Source: Bacteroides sp. 224
Lineage (GTDB): Bacteria > Bacteroidota > Bacteroidia > Bacteroidales > Bacteroidaceae
DNA length: 64,000 nt
Direction of reading: 5' to 3'
Assembly (NCBI RefSeq): GCF_010500995.1
Contig: NZ_QVMK01000004.1
Coordinates: 212,968-276,967, forward strand
This document shows positions 46,547 through 54,880 of the stretch, in pieces. The first letter of the stretch is position 1. Every line of letters begins with the position of its first letter. The notes beneath the pieces were generated by a model. That model did no database searches. It was not told the DNA's origin and saw nothing but the letters and a program-made list of their open reading frames with translations. A program made the position numbers and the translations under genes.

Positions 46547-48763
46547 ATGGAACATAATTCATTTTTCACTGAAGAAGAAAAGAAAGAATTATTCCGTCTA
46601 TATAAAGCATTGATTAAATCAGCAGGTGACACCATCACTCGGGAAGAAAAAGTAAAATTAAAGAAATACCTAACCCTGGCTGTTGAGAGCAACAATCTTA
46701 AAAGGAATAATTTTGGCATGAATCCCATTATACGGGATTTACAGACTGCTGTTGTTGTATGCGATGAAATGAGTATGAAAGGCTCCTGCCTCACAGGCAT
46801 TATGCTCCATGAAATCGTTAAAAACAAAATTCTTAACTTAGAGAATGTAAAGAAAGAATTTGGCGAAGATGTAGCGAGTATTATCAAGGGGCTGGTAAAA
46901 GTCAACGAATTATACTCCAAAAGCCCTACCATAGAGTCTGAAAATTTCAGAAACCTACTTTTATCTTTTGCAGAAGATATGCGGGTGATTCTTATCATCA
47001 TTGCAGATCGTGTAAATATCATGCGCAAAATAAAAGATTTGGGCGATGAAGAAGACCGGATAAAGGTAGCCAACGAAGCTGCTTACTTATATGCTCCTTT
47101 GGCTCATAAGTTAGGTCTTTACAAAATAAAATCCGAGCTGGAAGATTTATCTTTAAAGTACACCAACAGAGAGACTTATTATTTCATTAAAGATAAACTG
47201 AACGAAACAAAAGCTTCGCGCGATAAATACATTGCCGCTTTTATTGCGCCTATCAATGAAAAGCTGAAAGAAGCCGGCTTGAAATTCGACATCAAAGGAA
47301 GAACCAAGTCCATTCATTCTATTTGGAATAAGATACAAAAGCAAAAAACGGCTTTCGAAGGAATTTATGACCTGTTCGCCATCCGTATTATTCTGGAATC
47401 GGACGAGGAAAAGGAAAAGCAAGAGTGCTGGCAAGCGTATTCCATTGTAACGGATATGTATCAGCCCAATCCTAAAAGGCTACGCGACTGGCTCTCTATC
47501 CCTAAAAGCAACGGATATGAGTCTTTACACATCACTGTAATGGGTCCGGAAGGTAAATGGGTAGAAGTGCAAATACGTACCCGCCGGATGGATGATATTG
47601 CCGAACGCGGACTTGCCGCTCACTGGCGTTACAAAGGAATTAAAGGAGAAACCGGACTGGACGAATGGCTGACCTCCGTACGCGAGGCACTCGAAAACCC
47701 CGAAAGCGACTCCATGAAAGTGATGGATCAGTTTAAAATGGATTTGTATGAAGATGAAGTATTCGTCTTCACTCCCAAAGGTGATCTTTTTAAACTGGCC
47801 AAGGGGGCAACGGTGCTTGATTTCGCTTTCCATATTCATTCCAAATTAGGAAGCAAATGTCTTGGTGCGAAAGTTAACGGTAAAAATGTTCAGCTCAAAT
47901 ACAAGCTTAACAGCGGAGATCAGGTGGAAATCATGACCTCCAACAACCAGACTCCGAAGCAAGACTGGCTAAATATTGTTACCACCTCCAAGGCAAGAAC
48001 CAAAATTCGCCAGACTTTAAAGGAAATGGCGGCCAAGCAAAGCGACTTTGCCAAAGAAACCATCGAACGTAAATTCAAGAATCGCAAGATGGATTACGAT
48101 GATGCCGTTATGATGCGTTTAATTAAAAGACTGGGATACAAAAATGTAACCTTGTTCTACCAGGATATTGCCAATGAAACATTGGACGTAAACTGTATTC
48201 TGGATAAATACATTGAACAGCAGAAAAAAGAAAACGACAGCCACGAAGAAATAGCCTACCGCAGTGCCGAAGGGTATAATATGCAAACGACGGCCGATGA
48301 AATCACCAGTAAAGAGGATATTCTGGTGATTGATCAGAACCTGAAAGGTATTGAGTTTAAGCTGGCCAAGTGTTGCAACCCAATTTATGGAGACGATGTT
48401 TTTGGCTTTACAACAGTTTCCGGCGGTATCAAGATACATCGCACAGATTGTCCCAATGCCCCCCAAATGCACGAGCGGTTTGGTTATCGAATTGTAAAGG
48501 CACGTTGGGCAGGAAAATCTCAAGGCACTCAGTATCCGATTACATTGCGCGTGGTAGGGCATGATGATATAGGTATTGTTACCAACATAACTTCCATCAT
48601 ATCTAAAGAAAATGATATGAGCTTACGCTCCATCAGCATCAACTCCAACGACGGACTCTTTTCGGGGATGCTCACAGTAATGGTAGGTGATACAGGACGT
48701 ATGGAGGCTTTAATTAAGAAGTTAAAAGCCGTAAAAGGTGTAAAACAAGTTAGCAGGAATTAA
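46547..48763 (+). CDS. RelA/SpoT family (p)ppGpp synthetase with degenerate HD domain
   Basis: Makes the starvation alarmone (p)ppGpp from ATP and GDP/GTP. 738 residues: N-terminal HD region, synthetase domain (RLRDWLSIPKSNGYESLHITV), TGS (DEVFVFTPKGDLFKLAKGATVLDFAFHIH), helical, zinc-finger-like (KLAKCCNPIYGDDVFGF) and C-terminal ACT. The hydrolase motif HDxxED reads HEIVKN (His88, Glu89) and the upstream metal His is missing, so hydrolysis is probably lost and the protein is RelA-like; Bacteroides usually has a separate SpoT. The frame opens at 46487, but ATG at 46547 (MEHNSFFTEEEKK) is the natural start, 25 bp after a TACTTTTA box at 46515. Confidence 0.92.
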   Translation: MEHNSFFTEEEKKELFRLYKALIKSAGDTITREEKVKLKKYLTLAVESNNLKRNNFGMNPIIRDLQTAVVVCDEMSMKGSCLTGIMLHEIVKNKILNLENVKKEFGEDVASIIKGLVKVNELYSKSPTIESENFRNLLLSFAEDMRVILIIIADRVNIMRKIKDLGDEEDRIKVANEAAYLYAPLAHKLGLYKIKSELEDLSLKYTNRETYYFIKDKLNETKASRDKYIAAFIAPINEKLKEAGLKFDIKGRTKSIHSIWNKIQKQKTAFEGIYDLFAIRIILESDEEKEKQECWQAYSIVTDMYQPNPKRLRDWLSIPKSNGYESLHITVMGPEGKWVEVQIRTRRMDDIAERGLAAHWRYKGIKGETGLDEWLTSVREALENPESDSMKVMDQFKMDLYEDEVFVFTPKGDLFKLAKGATVLDFAFHIHSKLGSKCLGAKVNGKNVQLKYKLNSGDQVEIMTSNNQTPKQDWLNIVTTSKARTKIRQTLKEMAAKQSDFAKETIERKFKNRKMDYDDAVMMRLIKRLGYKNVTLFYQDIANETLDVNCILDKYIEQQKKENDSHEEIAYRSAEGYNMQTTADEITSKEDILVIDQNLKGIEFKLAKCCNPIYGDDVFGFTTVSGGIKIHRTDCPNAPQMHERFGYRIVKARWAGKSQGTQYPITLRVVGHDDIGIVTNITSIISKENDMSLRSISINSNDGLFSGMLTVMVGDTGRMEALIKKLKAVKGVKQVSRN

Positions 48764-48776
48764 ATGTCACTATTAT

Positions 48777-48884
48777 TTTTCACCACAGAGGACACAGAGA
48801 ACACAGAGGTTATAATTAATAATACGATTCCCTGCGGTATATCGGGTGGACACTCTGTGCCCTCTGCGTCCTCTGTGGTGAAAA
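48777..48884. repeat. Long intergenic hairpin, CACAGAG family variant
   Basis: Left arm TTTTCACCACAGAGGACAC... and right arm ...GTCCTCTGTGGTGAAAA pair, with GGACACAGAGAACACAGAG words inside. It lies between two plus-strand genes, 13 bp after the relA-like stop. Confidence 0.88.
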
Positions 48885-48912
48885 CTGATAATACAAACCA
48901 AACTCATAGCAA

Positions 48913-49290
48913 ATGAAACATCCGTTCAGCATAAAACAACGAATAAAAAGTTTCGGCTATGCCCGGAAAGGCATCCGAAGTTTTATCAGTAAAGAACATA
49001 ATGCCTGGATTCATTGTGCAGCCATTATCGTAGTTACGTGTGCCGGGTTTTATTTCAATATCAGTAAAGGAGAATGGGTGTCCATCCTCCTTTGTTTTGC
49101 TTTGGTACTTGCTTCCGAAGCATTTAACACGGCTATTGAGCGCTTAGTCGATTTGGTATCTCCGGATAAACATCCCATAGCGGGAGATGTAAAAGACATA
49201 GCTGCCGGGGCTGTTTTAATATGTGCCATTGTATCGGCCATTATAGGTGCTATTATTTTTATACCTTATGTTATAGAATATATTATATAA
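48913..49290 (+). CDS. dgkA: Diacylglycerol/undecaprenol kinase, DgkA family
   Basis: A 125-residue integral membrane kinase. Three transmembrane helices follow a short amphipathic start (RIKSFGYARKGIRSF). The family motif ASEAFNTAIERLVDLVSPDKHPIAGDVKDIAAGAVL with its Glu/Asn/Asp metal and nucleotide residues is intact. Depending on the host, such enzymes recycle diacylglycerol from lipid modification or phosphorylate undecaprenol; Gram-positive homologs do the latter, so substrate is not settled. It precedes pyrB by 49 bp. Confidence 0.93.
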   Translation: MKHPFSIKQRIKSFGYARKGIRSFISKEHNAWIHCAAIIVVTCAGFYFNISKGEWVSILLCFALVLASEAFNTAIERLVDLVSPDKHPIAGDVKDIAAGAVLICAIVSAIIGAIIFIPYVIEYII

Positions 49291-49339
49291 AAAAAACATT
49301 TTTTACTACCTTTACTTCATATTAATAATATAAAACGAA

Positions 49340-50266
49340 ATGGAAAACAGAAGTCTCGTAACCATTGCCAATCATAGCCGGGAGAAAATCCTATATATGA
49401 TTGAAATGGCGAAACAATTTGAAGAATCCCCCAATCGTAAACTACTGGAAGGAAAGATCGTTGCTACCCTCTTTTTTGAACCTTCCACCAGAACCCGTCT
49501 TAGTTTTGAAACGGCTGCCAACCGCCTTGGAGCTAAAATCATTGGTTTTACAGACCCCAAAGCTACAAGCTCGGCCAAAGGAGAAACATTGAAAGATACC
49601 ATTATGATGGTAAGCAGCTATGCCGATGTTATCATCATGAGGCATTATTTAGAAGGGGCAGCCAGATATGCCAGTGAGATAGCTCCCGTTCCTATTGTAA
49701 ATGCAGGAGACGGTGCCAATCAACATCCTTCTCAAACAATGTTAGATTTATATTCTATCTATAAAACGCAGGGAACGCTTGATAACTTAAATATTTATCT
49801 GGTAGGCGATTTGAAATACGGCAGAACCGTACACTCGCTACTAATGGCCATGCGTCATTTTAACCCAACCTTCCATTTCATCGCTCCCGAAGAGCTCAAA
49901 ATGCCGGAAGAATATAAACTCTACTGCAAAGAGCATGGCATAAAATACGTAGAACATATCGATTTCAACGAGGAAGTAATTGCCGAAGCAGATATTTTAT
50001 ACATGACTCGCGTTCAGAAAGAGCGTTTCACCGACTTGATGGAGTACGAACGCGTTAAAAACGTATATATCCTCCGCAATAAGATGCTGGAAAAAACTCG
50101 GCCAAACCTACGTATCCTCCACCCTCTTCCACGGGTGAACGAGATTGCTTACGATGTGGATGATAGCCCCAAGGCATACTATTTCCAACAAGCCCAAAAC
50201 GGTCTTTATGCCCGTCAGGCCATTTTATGTGATGTATTAGGAATTACTTTAGACGATATAATCTGA
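49340..50266 (+). CDS. pyrB: Aspartate carbamoyltransferase, catalytic chain
   Basis: Condenses carbamoyl phosphate with L-aspartate in de novo pyrimidine synthesis. The 308-residue chain has the carbamoyl phosphate loop STRTR at residues 49-53 (in [13 protein letters not shown]), [12 protein letters not shown] and the C-terminal LHPLPRVNE region. The regulatory chain pyrI follows after 7 bp, so the protein is the allosteric dodecamer type as in E. coli. A TACCTTTA sequence at 49307-49314 may be a weak -7 box. Confidence 0.97.
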   Translation: MENRSLVTIANHSREKILYMIEMAKQFEESPNRKLLEGKIVATLFFEPSTRTRLSFETAANRLGAKIIGFTDPKATSSAKGETLKDTIMMVSSYADVIIMRHYLEGAARYASEIAPVPIVNAGDGANQHPSQTMLDLYSIYKTQGTLDNLNIYLVGDLKYGRTVHSLLMAMRHFNPTFHFIAPEELKMPEEYKLYCKEHGIKYVEHIDFNEEVIAEADILYMTRVQKERFTDLMEYERVKNVYILRNKMLEKTRPNLRILHPLPRVNEIAYDVDDSPKAYYFQQAQNGLYARQAILCDVLGITLDDII

Positions 50267-50273
50267 TTGTAGT

Positions 50274-50735
50274 ATGGATGCAAACAAACAAGCGTTACAG
50301 GTAGCCGCCTTGAAAAACGGTACCGTAATTGATCATATACCCTCCGAGAAACTTTTCACCGTTGTATCACTTCTCCGCCTGGAACGAATGGATAATAACA
50401 TAACCATTGGTTTTAATCTGGAAAGTAAAAAGCTCGGCAAAAAAGGAATTATCAAAATTGCCGATAAGTTCTTTTGCGATGAAGAAATTAACCGCATAGC
50501 AGTAATAGCTCCCAACGTAAAACTGAACATCGTACGCGATTATGAGATAGCAGAGAAAAAGTATGTTCAATTGCCCGATCAACTAAAAGGCATCGTAAAA
50601 TGTGCCAATCCAATGTGCATCACCAATAACGAACCGATGAAAACATTCTTCAAAGTAATAGATAAAGAACGTTGCATCATCAGATGCCATTACTGCGAGA
50701 AGGAACAACAAAGAGAACAAATAGTTATTATTTGA
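50274..50735 (+). CDS. pyrI: Aspartate carbamoyltransferase, regulatory chain
   Basis: 153 residues, matching E. coli PyrI. The N-terminal allosteric domain binds CTP/ATP, and the C-terminal zinc domain has Cys110, Cys115, Cys138 and Cys141 as ligands (CANPMC...CHYC). It binds PyrB trimers and passes nucleotide feedback to them. It is cotranscribed with pyrB and followed by the AAACTATAAACTC-type hairpin. Confidence 0.97.
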   Translation: MDANKQALQVAALKNGTVIDHIPSEKLFTVVSLLRLERMDNNITIGFNLESKKLGKKGIIKIADKFFCDEEINRIAVIAPNVKLNIVRDYEIAEKKYVQLPDQLKGIVKCANPMCITNNEPMKTFFKVIDKERCIIRCHYCEKEQQREQIVII

Positions 50736-50846
50736 GTTTATAGTTTTGAGTTTATAGTTTATAGGCGCATACTGTAAACTCAAAAACTACAAACTATAAA
50801 CTCAAAAACTACAAACTACAAACTCAAATCCTACAAACTCAAATCC
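50736..50846. repeat. Long intergenic hairpin, AAACTATAAACTC family
   Basis: Left arm words GAGTTTATAGTTT are answered by right arm words AAACTATAAACTC, AAACTACAAACTC. It begins at the pyrI stop codon and reaches the flavin reductase start, with a GGCGCATACTG loop between. A related block is at 54721-54877. Confidence 0.8.
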
Positions 50847-50847
50847 C

Positions 50848-51417
50848 ATGAAACAAGACTGGAAACCCGGTACACTAATTTATCCACTTCCGGCAGTATT
50901 AGTTAGCTGCGGAAGCGAAGAAAGTGAATACAATATTATAACGGTGGCATGGACGGGCACTCTTTGTACCAATCCTCCGATGTGTTATATTTCTGTTCGC
51001 CCCGAAAGGCATTCTCATTCCATTATTAAAAAGAATATGGAATTTGTTATTAACCTGACTACCGAAAAAATGGCTCATGCCACCGATTGGTGCGGAGTGC
51101 GCTCAGGAAAAGATTATAATAAGTTTAAGGAGATGAAGCTCACTCCCGGTAAATGTACTGTGGTAAATGCTCCATTGATCGAAGAGTCTCCACTGTGCAT
51201 CGAATGCCGGGTAAAAGAAATTATCTCTCTCGGATCGCATGATATGTTCATTGCCGATGTAGTAAATGTACGAGCCGAAGAAGATCATCTAAATAAAGAA
51301 AGTGGAAAGCTGGAATTGGCAGAAACAAATCCACTTGTATATTTACATGGCAACTATTTTGGTTTGGGAGATAAAATTGGTAAATTCGGCTGGTCGGTAG
51401 AAAAGAAGAAAAAGTAA
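50848..51417 (+). CDS. Flavin reductase family protein
   Basis: A 189-residue FMN-binding split-barrel protein of the flavin reductase (FRP/DIM6-NTAB) family. Characteristic segments are PLPAVLVSCGSEESEYNIITVAWTGTLCTNPPMCYISVRPERHS (flavin-binding strand and loop) and FVINLTTEKMAHATDWCGVRSG. It would reduce flavin with NAD(P)H or act as a flavoprotein in a two-component oxygenase or anaerobic redox role; the partner is unknown. It abuts the next OMP gene by one base, so coupled expression is likely. Confidence 0.87.
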   Translation: MKQDWKPGTLIYPLPAVLVSCGSEESEYNIITVAWTGTLCTNPPMCYISVRPERHSHSIIKKNMEFVINLTTEKMAHATDWCGVRSGKDYNKFKEMKLTPGKCTVVNAPLIEESPLCIECRVKEIISLGSHDMFIADVVNVRAEEDHLNKESGKLELAETNPLVYLHGNYFGLGDKIGKFGWSVEKKKK

Positions 51418-51418
51418 T

Positions 51419-52147
51419 ATGAAACGCTTGGTTATTCTGTATATTCTCTCCTCTTTTACCTTGCTCCTTTGGAGTCAGGGTAAGAGCGAAACTGTATCTT
51501 TACAGAAAAAGCCTTCTCTGAATTTTGGGATGAAAGTAGGGTTTAACTCTTCCATGTACACCGTCTCCGAATTAAAGATCAAAGATGTTACCATTGATGA
51601 TACTCAAAACAATTACAAGATAGGATATTTCGCCTCCATTTTTATGAGGTTAAATATAGAAGACCATTATATACAGCCGGAAATTGCTTATCAGTACAGT
51701 AAATGCCAGGTTACATTTGATAAACTTGGCGCCCAACACCACGAGCTTGAACCCGATTATGCATCTATCAGTTCCAAGCTTCACAGTATTGAATTACCGG
51801 TATTGTATGGATACAGTATTATAAACAGAAACCCTTATGGACTTTCCGTATTTATTGGTCCTAAATTCAAATATCTGTGGAATAAGAAAAACAAAATCGA
51901 ATTTGAGAATTTCGATCAGGAGTTGGAAGAAGAATTAAGACCGCTCAATATCAGCATCACAGCCGGATTAGCCGTTAATATTTCCAAGATCTTTTTTGAC
52001 TTCAGATACGAGCATGGACTTAATAATATTTCCAAAGGAATTAGCTACGTTCATTACAACCAGGAAATAAGCGAAAAAACCGCCAGTAACATGACCTTTA
52101 AGCGGAGAGAAAATGTACTTAGTTTCTCATTTGGAATGATGTTTTAA
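51419..52147 (+). CDS. Outer membrane beta-barrel protein (PorT-like)
   Basis: A 242-residue secreted protein with a signal peptide ([20 protein letters not shown]) and a barrel of about eight strands: [76 protein letters not shown] and a terminal [10 protein letters not shown] ending in Phe. It matches the outer membrane beta-barrel/PorT family as a fold only. No gliding/T9SS genes surround it, so a T9SS role is not supported here. It follows the flavin reductase gene directly. Confidence 0.78.
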   Translation: MKRLVILYILSSFTLLLWSQGKSETVSLQKKPSLNFGMKVGFNSSMYTVSELKIKDVTIDDTQNNYKIGYFASIFMRLNIEDHYIQPEIAYQYSKCQVTFDKLGAQHHELEPDYASISSKLHSIELPVLYGYSIINRNPYGLSVFIGPKFKYLWNKKNKIEFENFDQELEEELRPLNISITAGLAVNISKIFFDFRYEHGLNNISKGISYVHYNQEISEKTASNMTFKRRENVLSFSFGMMF

Positions 52148-52157
52148 TTCTTTTTTC

Positions 52158-52165
52158 TACCTTTG
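52158..52165 (+). promoter_or_regulatory. -7 box TACCTTTG for glyA
   Basis: Plus-strand TACCTTTG, 41 bp upstream of the glyA start at 52207 and just after the OMP stop, so glyA has its own promoter. Confidence 0.6.
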
Positions 52166-52206
52166 CACTTCAATTTGAAAGTTATTACACTTATATCATA
52201 AACAGA

Positions 52207-53484
52207 ATGAAAAGAGATGATTTAATTTTCGAAATTATCGAAAAAGAACACCAACGTCAGCTGAAAGGTATCGAGCTGATCGCATCAGAAAACTTTGTAA
52301 GTGATCAGGTGATGCAGGCCATGGGTTCCTGCCTTACCAATAAGTATGCCGAAGGATATCCCGGGAAGCGCTACTATGGAGGCTGCGAAGTGGTGGATCA
52401 AAGCGAGCAACTGGCTATCGACCGTCTGAAAGAGGTATTTGGAGCCGAATGGGCAAATGTACAGCCTCACTCGGGAGCACAAGCAAATGCTGCGGTATTT
52501 CTGGCAGTGATGAATCCCGGTGATAAATTCATGGGATTAAATCTGGCTCACGGAGGACACCTTTCTCATGGTTCATTAGTAAATACTTCGGGAATTATAT
52601 ATACTCCCTGCGAATATAACGTAGACAAAGAAACAGGACGTGTAGACTACAACCAAATGGAAGAAGTTGCACTTCGTGAAAAACCCAAAATGATTATTGG
52701 CGGTGGCTCTGCCTATTCACGCGAGTGGGATTATAAACGCATGCGCGAAATAGCCGATAAGATAGGTGCTATCTTATTGGTAGATATGGCTCACCCTGCC
52801 GGTTTAATTGCTGCCGGTTTGTTGGAGAATCCGTTGAAATATGCCCATATTGTTACGTCGACTACACATAAAACACTTCGCGGACCTCGTGGTGGTGTAA
52901 TTATGTTGGGTAAAGACTTCCCTAACCCTTGGGGCAAAACTACTCCTAAAGGAGAAGTTAAAATGATGTCGCAATTACTCGACTCTGCCGTATTCCCCGG
53001 TATACAAGGTGGTCCGTTGGAGCATGTAATTGCAGCTAAAGCAGTTTCATTCCTCGAATGCTTGCAACCGGAATATAAAGAATATCAGATGCAAGTTAAA
53101 AAGAACGCGGCTGCATTGGCACAAGCATTAATGGATCGCGGCTTCGACATTGTATCGGGAGGTACCGACAATCACTCTATGCTTGTAGACCTTCGCGGAA
53201 AATATCCTGAATTAACCGGTAAAGTAGCAGAAAAAGCATTGGTTGCTGCCGATATTACTGTTAATAAAAACATGGTTCCTTTTGATAGCCGTTCGGCATT
53301 CCAAACATCAGGTATCCGTTTAGGTACTCCTGCCATTACTACTCGTGGTGCCAAAGAACCATTAATGGCCGAAATTGCAGAAATGATTGAAACCGTATTA
53401 TCTAACTTCGATAATGAAGAAATTATTGCTCAGGTTCGCAAACGCGTTAATGAGACAATGAAAGATTATCCTTTATTTGCTTAG
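52207..53484 (+). CDS. glyA: Serine hydroxymethyltransferase
   Basis: PLP enzyme interconverting serine and glycine with tetrahydrofolate, the main source of one-carbon units. The 425-residue length is usual for bacteria. The PLP Schiff-base lysine is Lys222 in [15 protein letters not shown]; other signatures are [22 protein letters not shown] and VDMAHPAGL. With serB and gcvP in the same window it covers serine and glycine flow, although the genes are not clustered. Confidence 0.97.
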   Translation: MKRDDLIFEIIEKEHQRQLKGIELIASENFVSDQVMQAMGSCLTNKYAEGYPGKRYYGGCEVVDQSEQLAIDRLKEVFGAEWANVQPHSGAQANAAVFLAVMNPGDKFMGLNLAHGGHLSHGSLVNTSGIIYTPCEYNVDKETGRVDYNQMEEVALREKPKMIIGGGSAYSREWDYKRMREIADKIGAILLVDMAHPAGLIAAGLLENPLKYAHIVTSTTHKTLRGPRGGVIMLGKDFPNPWGKTTPKGEVKMMSQLLDSAVFPGIQGGPLEHVIAAKAVSFLECLQPEYKEYQMQVKKNAAALAQALMDRGFDIVSGGTDNHSMLVDLRGKYPELTGKVAEKALVAADITVNKNMVPFDSRSAFQTSGIRLGTPAITTRGAKEPLMAEIAEMIETVLSNFDNEEIIAQVRKRVNETMKDYPLFA

Positions 53485-53510
53485 TGTTCTAAATTAATTT
53501 ATAAAATAGG

Positions 53511-53633
53511 CCCCCTCCGCCCTTTGGGCACCTCCCCCTTGCAGGGGAGGAATTCCTGTGGCATCGAGGACTTGGCTTCGGCGCCTCGCCGATCCTCCCC
53601 TGCAAGGGGGAGGTGCCCAAAGGGCGGAGGGGG
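53511..53633. repeat. Perfect 41-bp-stem GC-rich hairpin
   Basis: Left arm 53511-53551 (starting CCCCCTCCGCCCTTTGGGCA) is perfectly complementary to right arm 53593-53633; a 41-nt loop lies between with a smaller TCGAGG/CCTCG-like stem. It is much more GC-rich than the surroundings, between convergent glyA and the TSCPD gene, 26 bp after glyA. Confidence 0.95.
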
Positions 53634-53689
53634 TATAGTACAACTAATAATGAGCATCTACTTATTAATTATAGAAGATCATAAAAAGA

Positions 53690-53717
53690 AAAAGAGCTGA
53701 CATTTGTTAGCTCTTTT
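53690..53717. terminator. Bidirectional terminator
   Basis: AAAAGAGCT (53690-53698) pairs with AGCTCTTTT (53709-53717), with an ACA/TGT inner stem, an A-rich upstream flank and a T-rich downstream flank. It serves glyA and the TSCPD gene. Confidence 0.8.
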
Positions 53718-53737
53718 CTTTTAACTATTATTCCTTA

Positions 53738-53983
53738 TCAGTACCCCATTTCGTGCAGTGCTTTACAAAGCTGATCGGGACAGGAAGTAGAACGTCTTCC
53801 GCATCGTATGCCTTCCAGTTTGGCTATTACCTCAGCTACCGGCATTCCTTTCACAAGTTTTGAGATGCCATGCAAACTTCCGTTGCATCCGTTCCAATAC
53901 ATAGCTTCTTTCAGGATACCGTCTTCTACTTCTATTTCAATGGTTGTACTGCAAGTACCTTGGGTTTTATAGATATACTGCAT
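53738..53983 (-). CDS. TSCPD domain protein (TIGR03905 type)
   Basis: An 81-residue protein that is almost entirely one TSCPD domain, a small fold also found at the C-terminus of some ribonucleotide reductases, with the family motif RRSTSCPDQL near residue 63. Cys37 in NGCNGSLHG and Cys61 are also conserved in the family as far as I recall; metal or nucleotide binding has been proposed. Its ATG overlaps the yebC stop (TAATG), so it is translationally coupled to yebC. Confidence 0.88.
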   Translation of the reverse strand: MQYIYKTQGTCSTTIEIEVEDGILKEAMYWNGCNGSLHGISKLVKGMPVAEVIAKLEGIRCGRRSTSCPDQLCKALHEMGY

Positions 53984-54717
53984 TACTCCTCTACCTCCTC
54001 AGCAGGTTTCATGTTTGTATATACATTCTGAACATCTTCGTCATCTTCCAACTTCTCTACCATTTTCTCGATAGTAGCACGTTGTTCTTCATTCAAGTCT
54101 TTTTCATCTGTTGGAATACGGGTGAATTCAGAACTTTTAATTTCATATCCGTTTTCTTCCAAATATTTTTGAATGGCGTTGAACGACTGGAATTCGCCGT
54201 ACAATGTAATTTCATTGTCTTCTTCGTCATAATCCTCGTCTACACCAAAATCAATCAGTTCAAGAATCAGATCTTCCACAGCCATGCCTTCTTTCTTACC
54301 AATGGTAAATACCGACTTATGGTTAAATATAAAATCAAGACTTCCGGAAGTACCCAACGACCCACCAAACTTAGTAAACACGCTACGCACATTGGCAACC
54401 GTACGAGTGGTGTTATCAGTAGCTGTTTCTACCAAAATAGCAATACCAAAAGGACCATATCCTTCGTACACCATTTCCTTGTAGTCTTTTTGATCTTTGC
54501 CCATCGCGTTCTTAATGGCACGCTCTATGTTGTCCTTGGGCATATTCTCACGTTTGGCTGTAGCAATAATTGCTCTAAGGTGAGGGTTGTTTTCCGGATC
54601 GGGGCCACCTGCTTTTACTGCAATAGCAATTTGTTTACCAACTCTTGTAAACACACGAGCCATATTTCCCCATCTTTTCAGCTTAGTAGCTTTTCTATAT
54701 TCAAATGCTCTTCCCAT
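53983..54717 (-). CDS. YebC/PmpR family DNA-binding regulatory protein
   Basis: A 244-residue cytosolic protein of the YebC family. Starts with the typical MGRAFEYRKATKLKRWGNMARVFTRVGKQIAIAVKAGG segment and includes NIERAIKNAMG, YEGYGPFGIAILVETATDN and KFGGSLGTSGSLDF. Members were described as transcriptional regulators (PmpR) and more recently as factors helping ribosomes on proline-rich stretches; sequence alone does not decide. It is followed by the overlapping TSCPD gene and preceded by a hairpin repeat. Confidence 0.93.
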   Translation of the reverse strand: MGRAFEYRKATKLKRWGNMARVFTRVGKQIAIAVKAGGPDPENNPHLRAIIATAKRENMPKDNIERAIKNAMGKDQKDYKEMVYEGYGPFGIAILVETATDNTTRTVANVRSVFTKFGGSLGTSGSLDFIFNHKSVFTIGKKEGMAVEDLILELIDFGVDEDYDEEDNEITLYGEFQSFNAIQKYLEENGYEIKSSEFTRIPTDEKDLNEEQRATIEKMVEKLEDDEDVQNVYTNMKPAEEVEE

Positions 54718-54720
54718 TGG

Positions 54721-54877
54721 ATTTGAGTTTTTAAGTTTGTTTTTAAGTTTGGAGTTTGAGTTTGGAGTTTTAAGTTTGTAGTTTGGAGTTTGTAGTTTTT
54801 AGTTTGGAGTTTATAAGTTACACAATGAACCTATAAACTAACAACTATAAACTATAAACTCACAACTATAAACTTAA
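54721..54877. repeat. Long intergenic hairpin, AAACTATAAACTC family
   Basis: Left half is a run of GAGTTT/AAGTTTG/TAGTTTGGAGTTT words and the right half has complementary AAACTATAAACTC words around an ACACAATGAACC loop. It fills the whole gap between pheT and yebC. Confidence 0.8.
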
Positions 54878-54880
54878 ATA

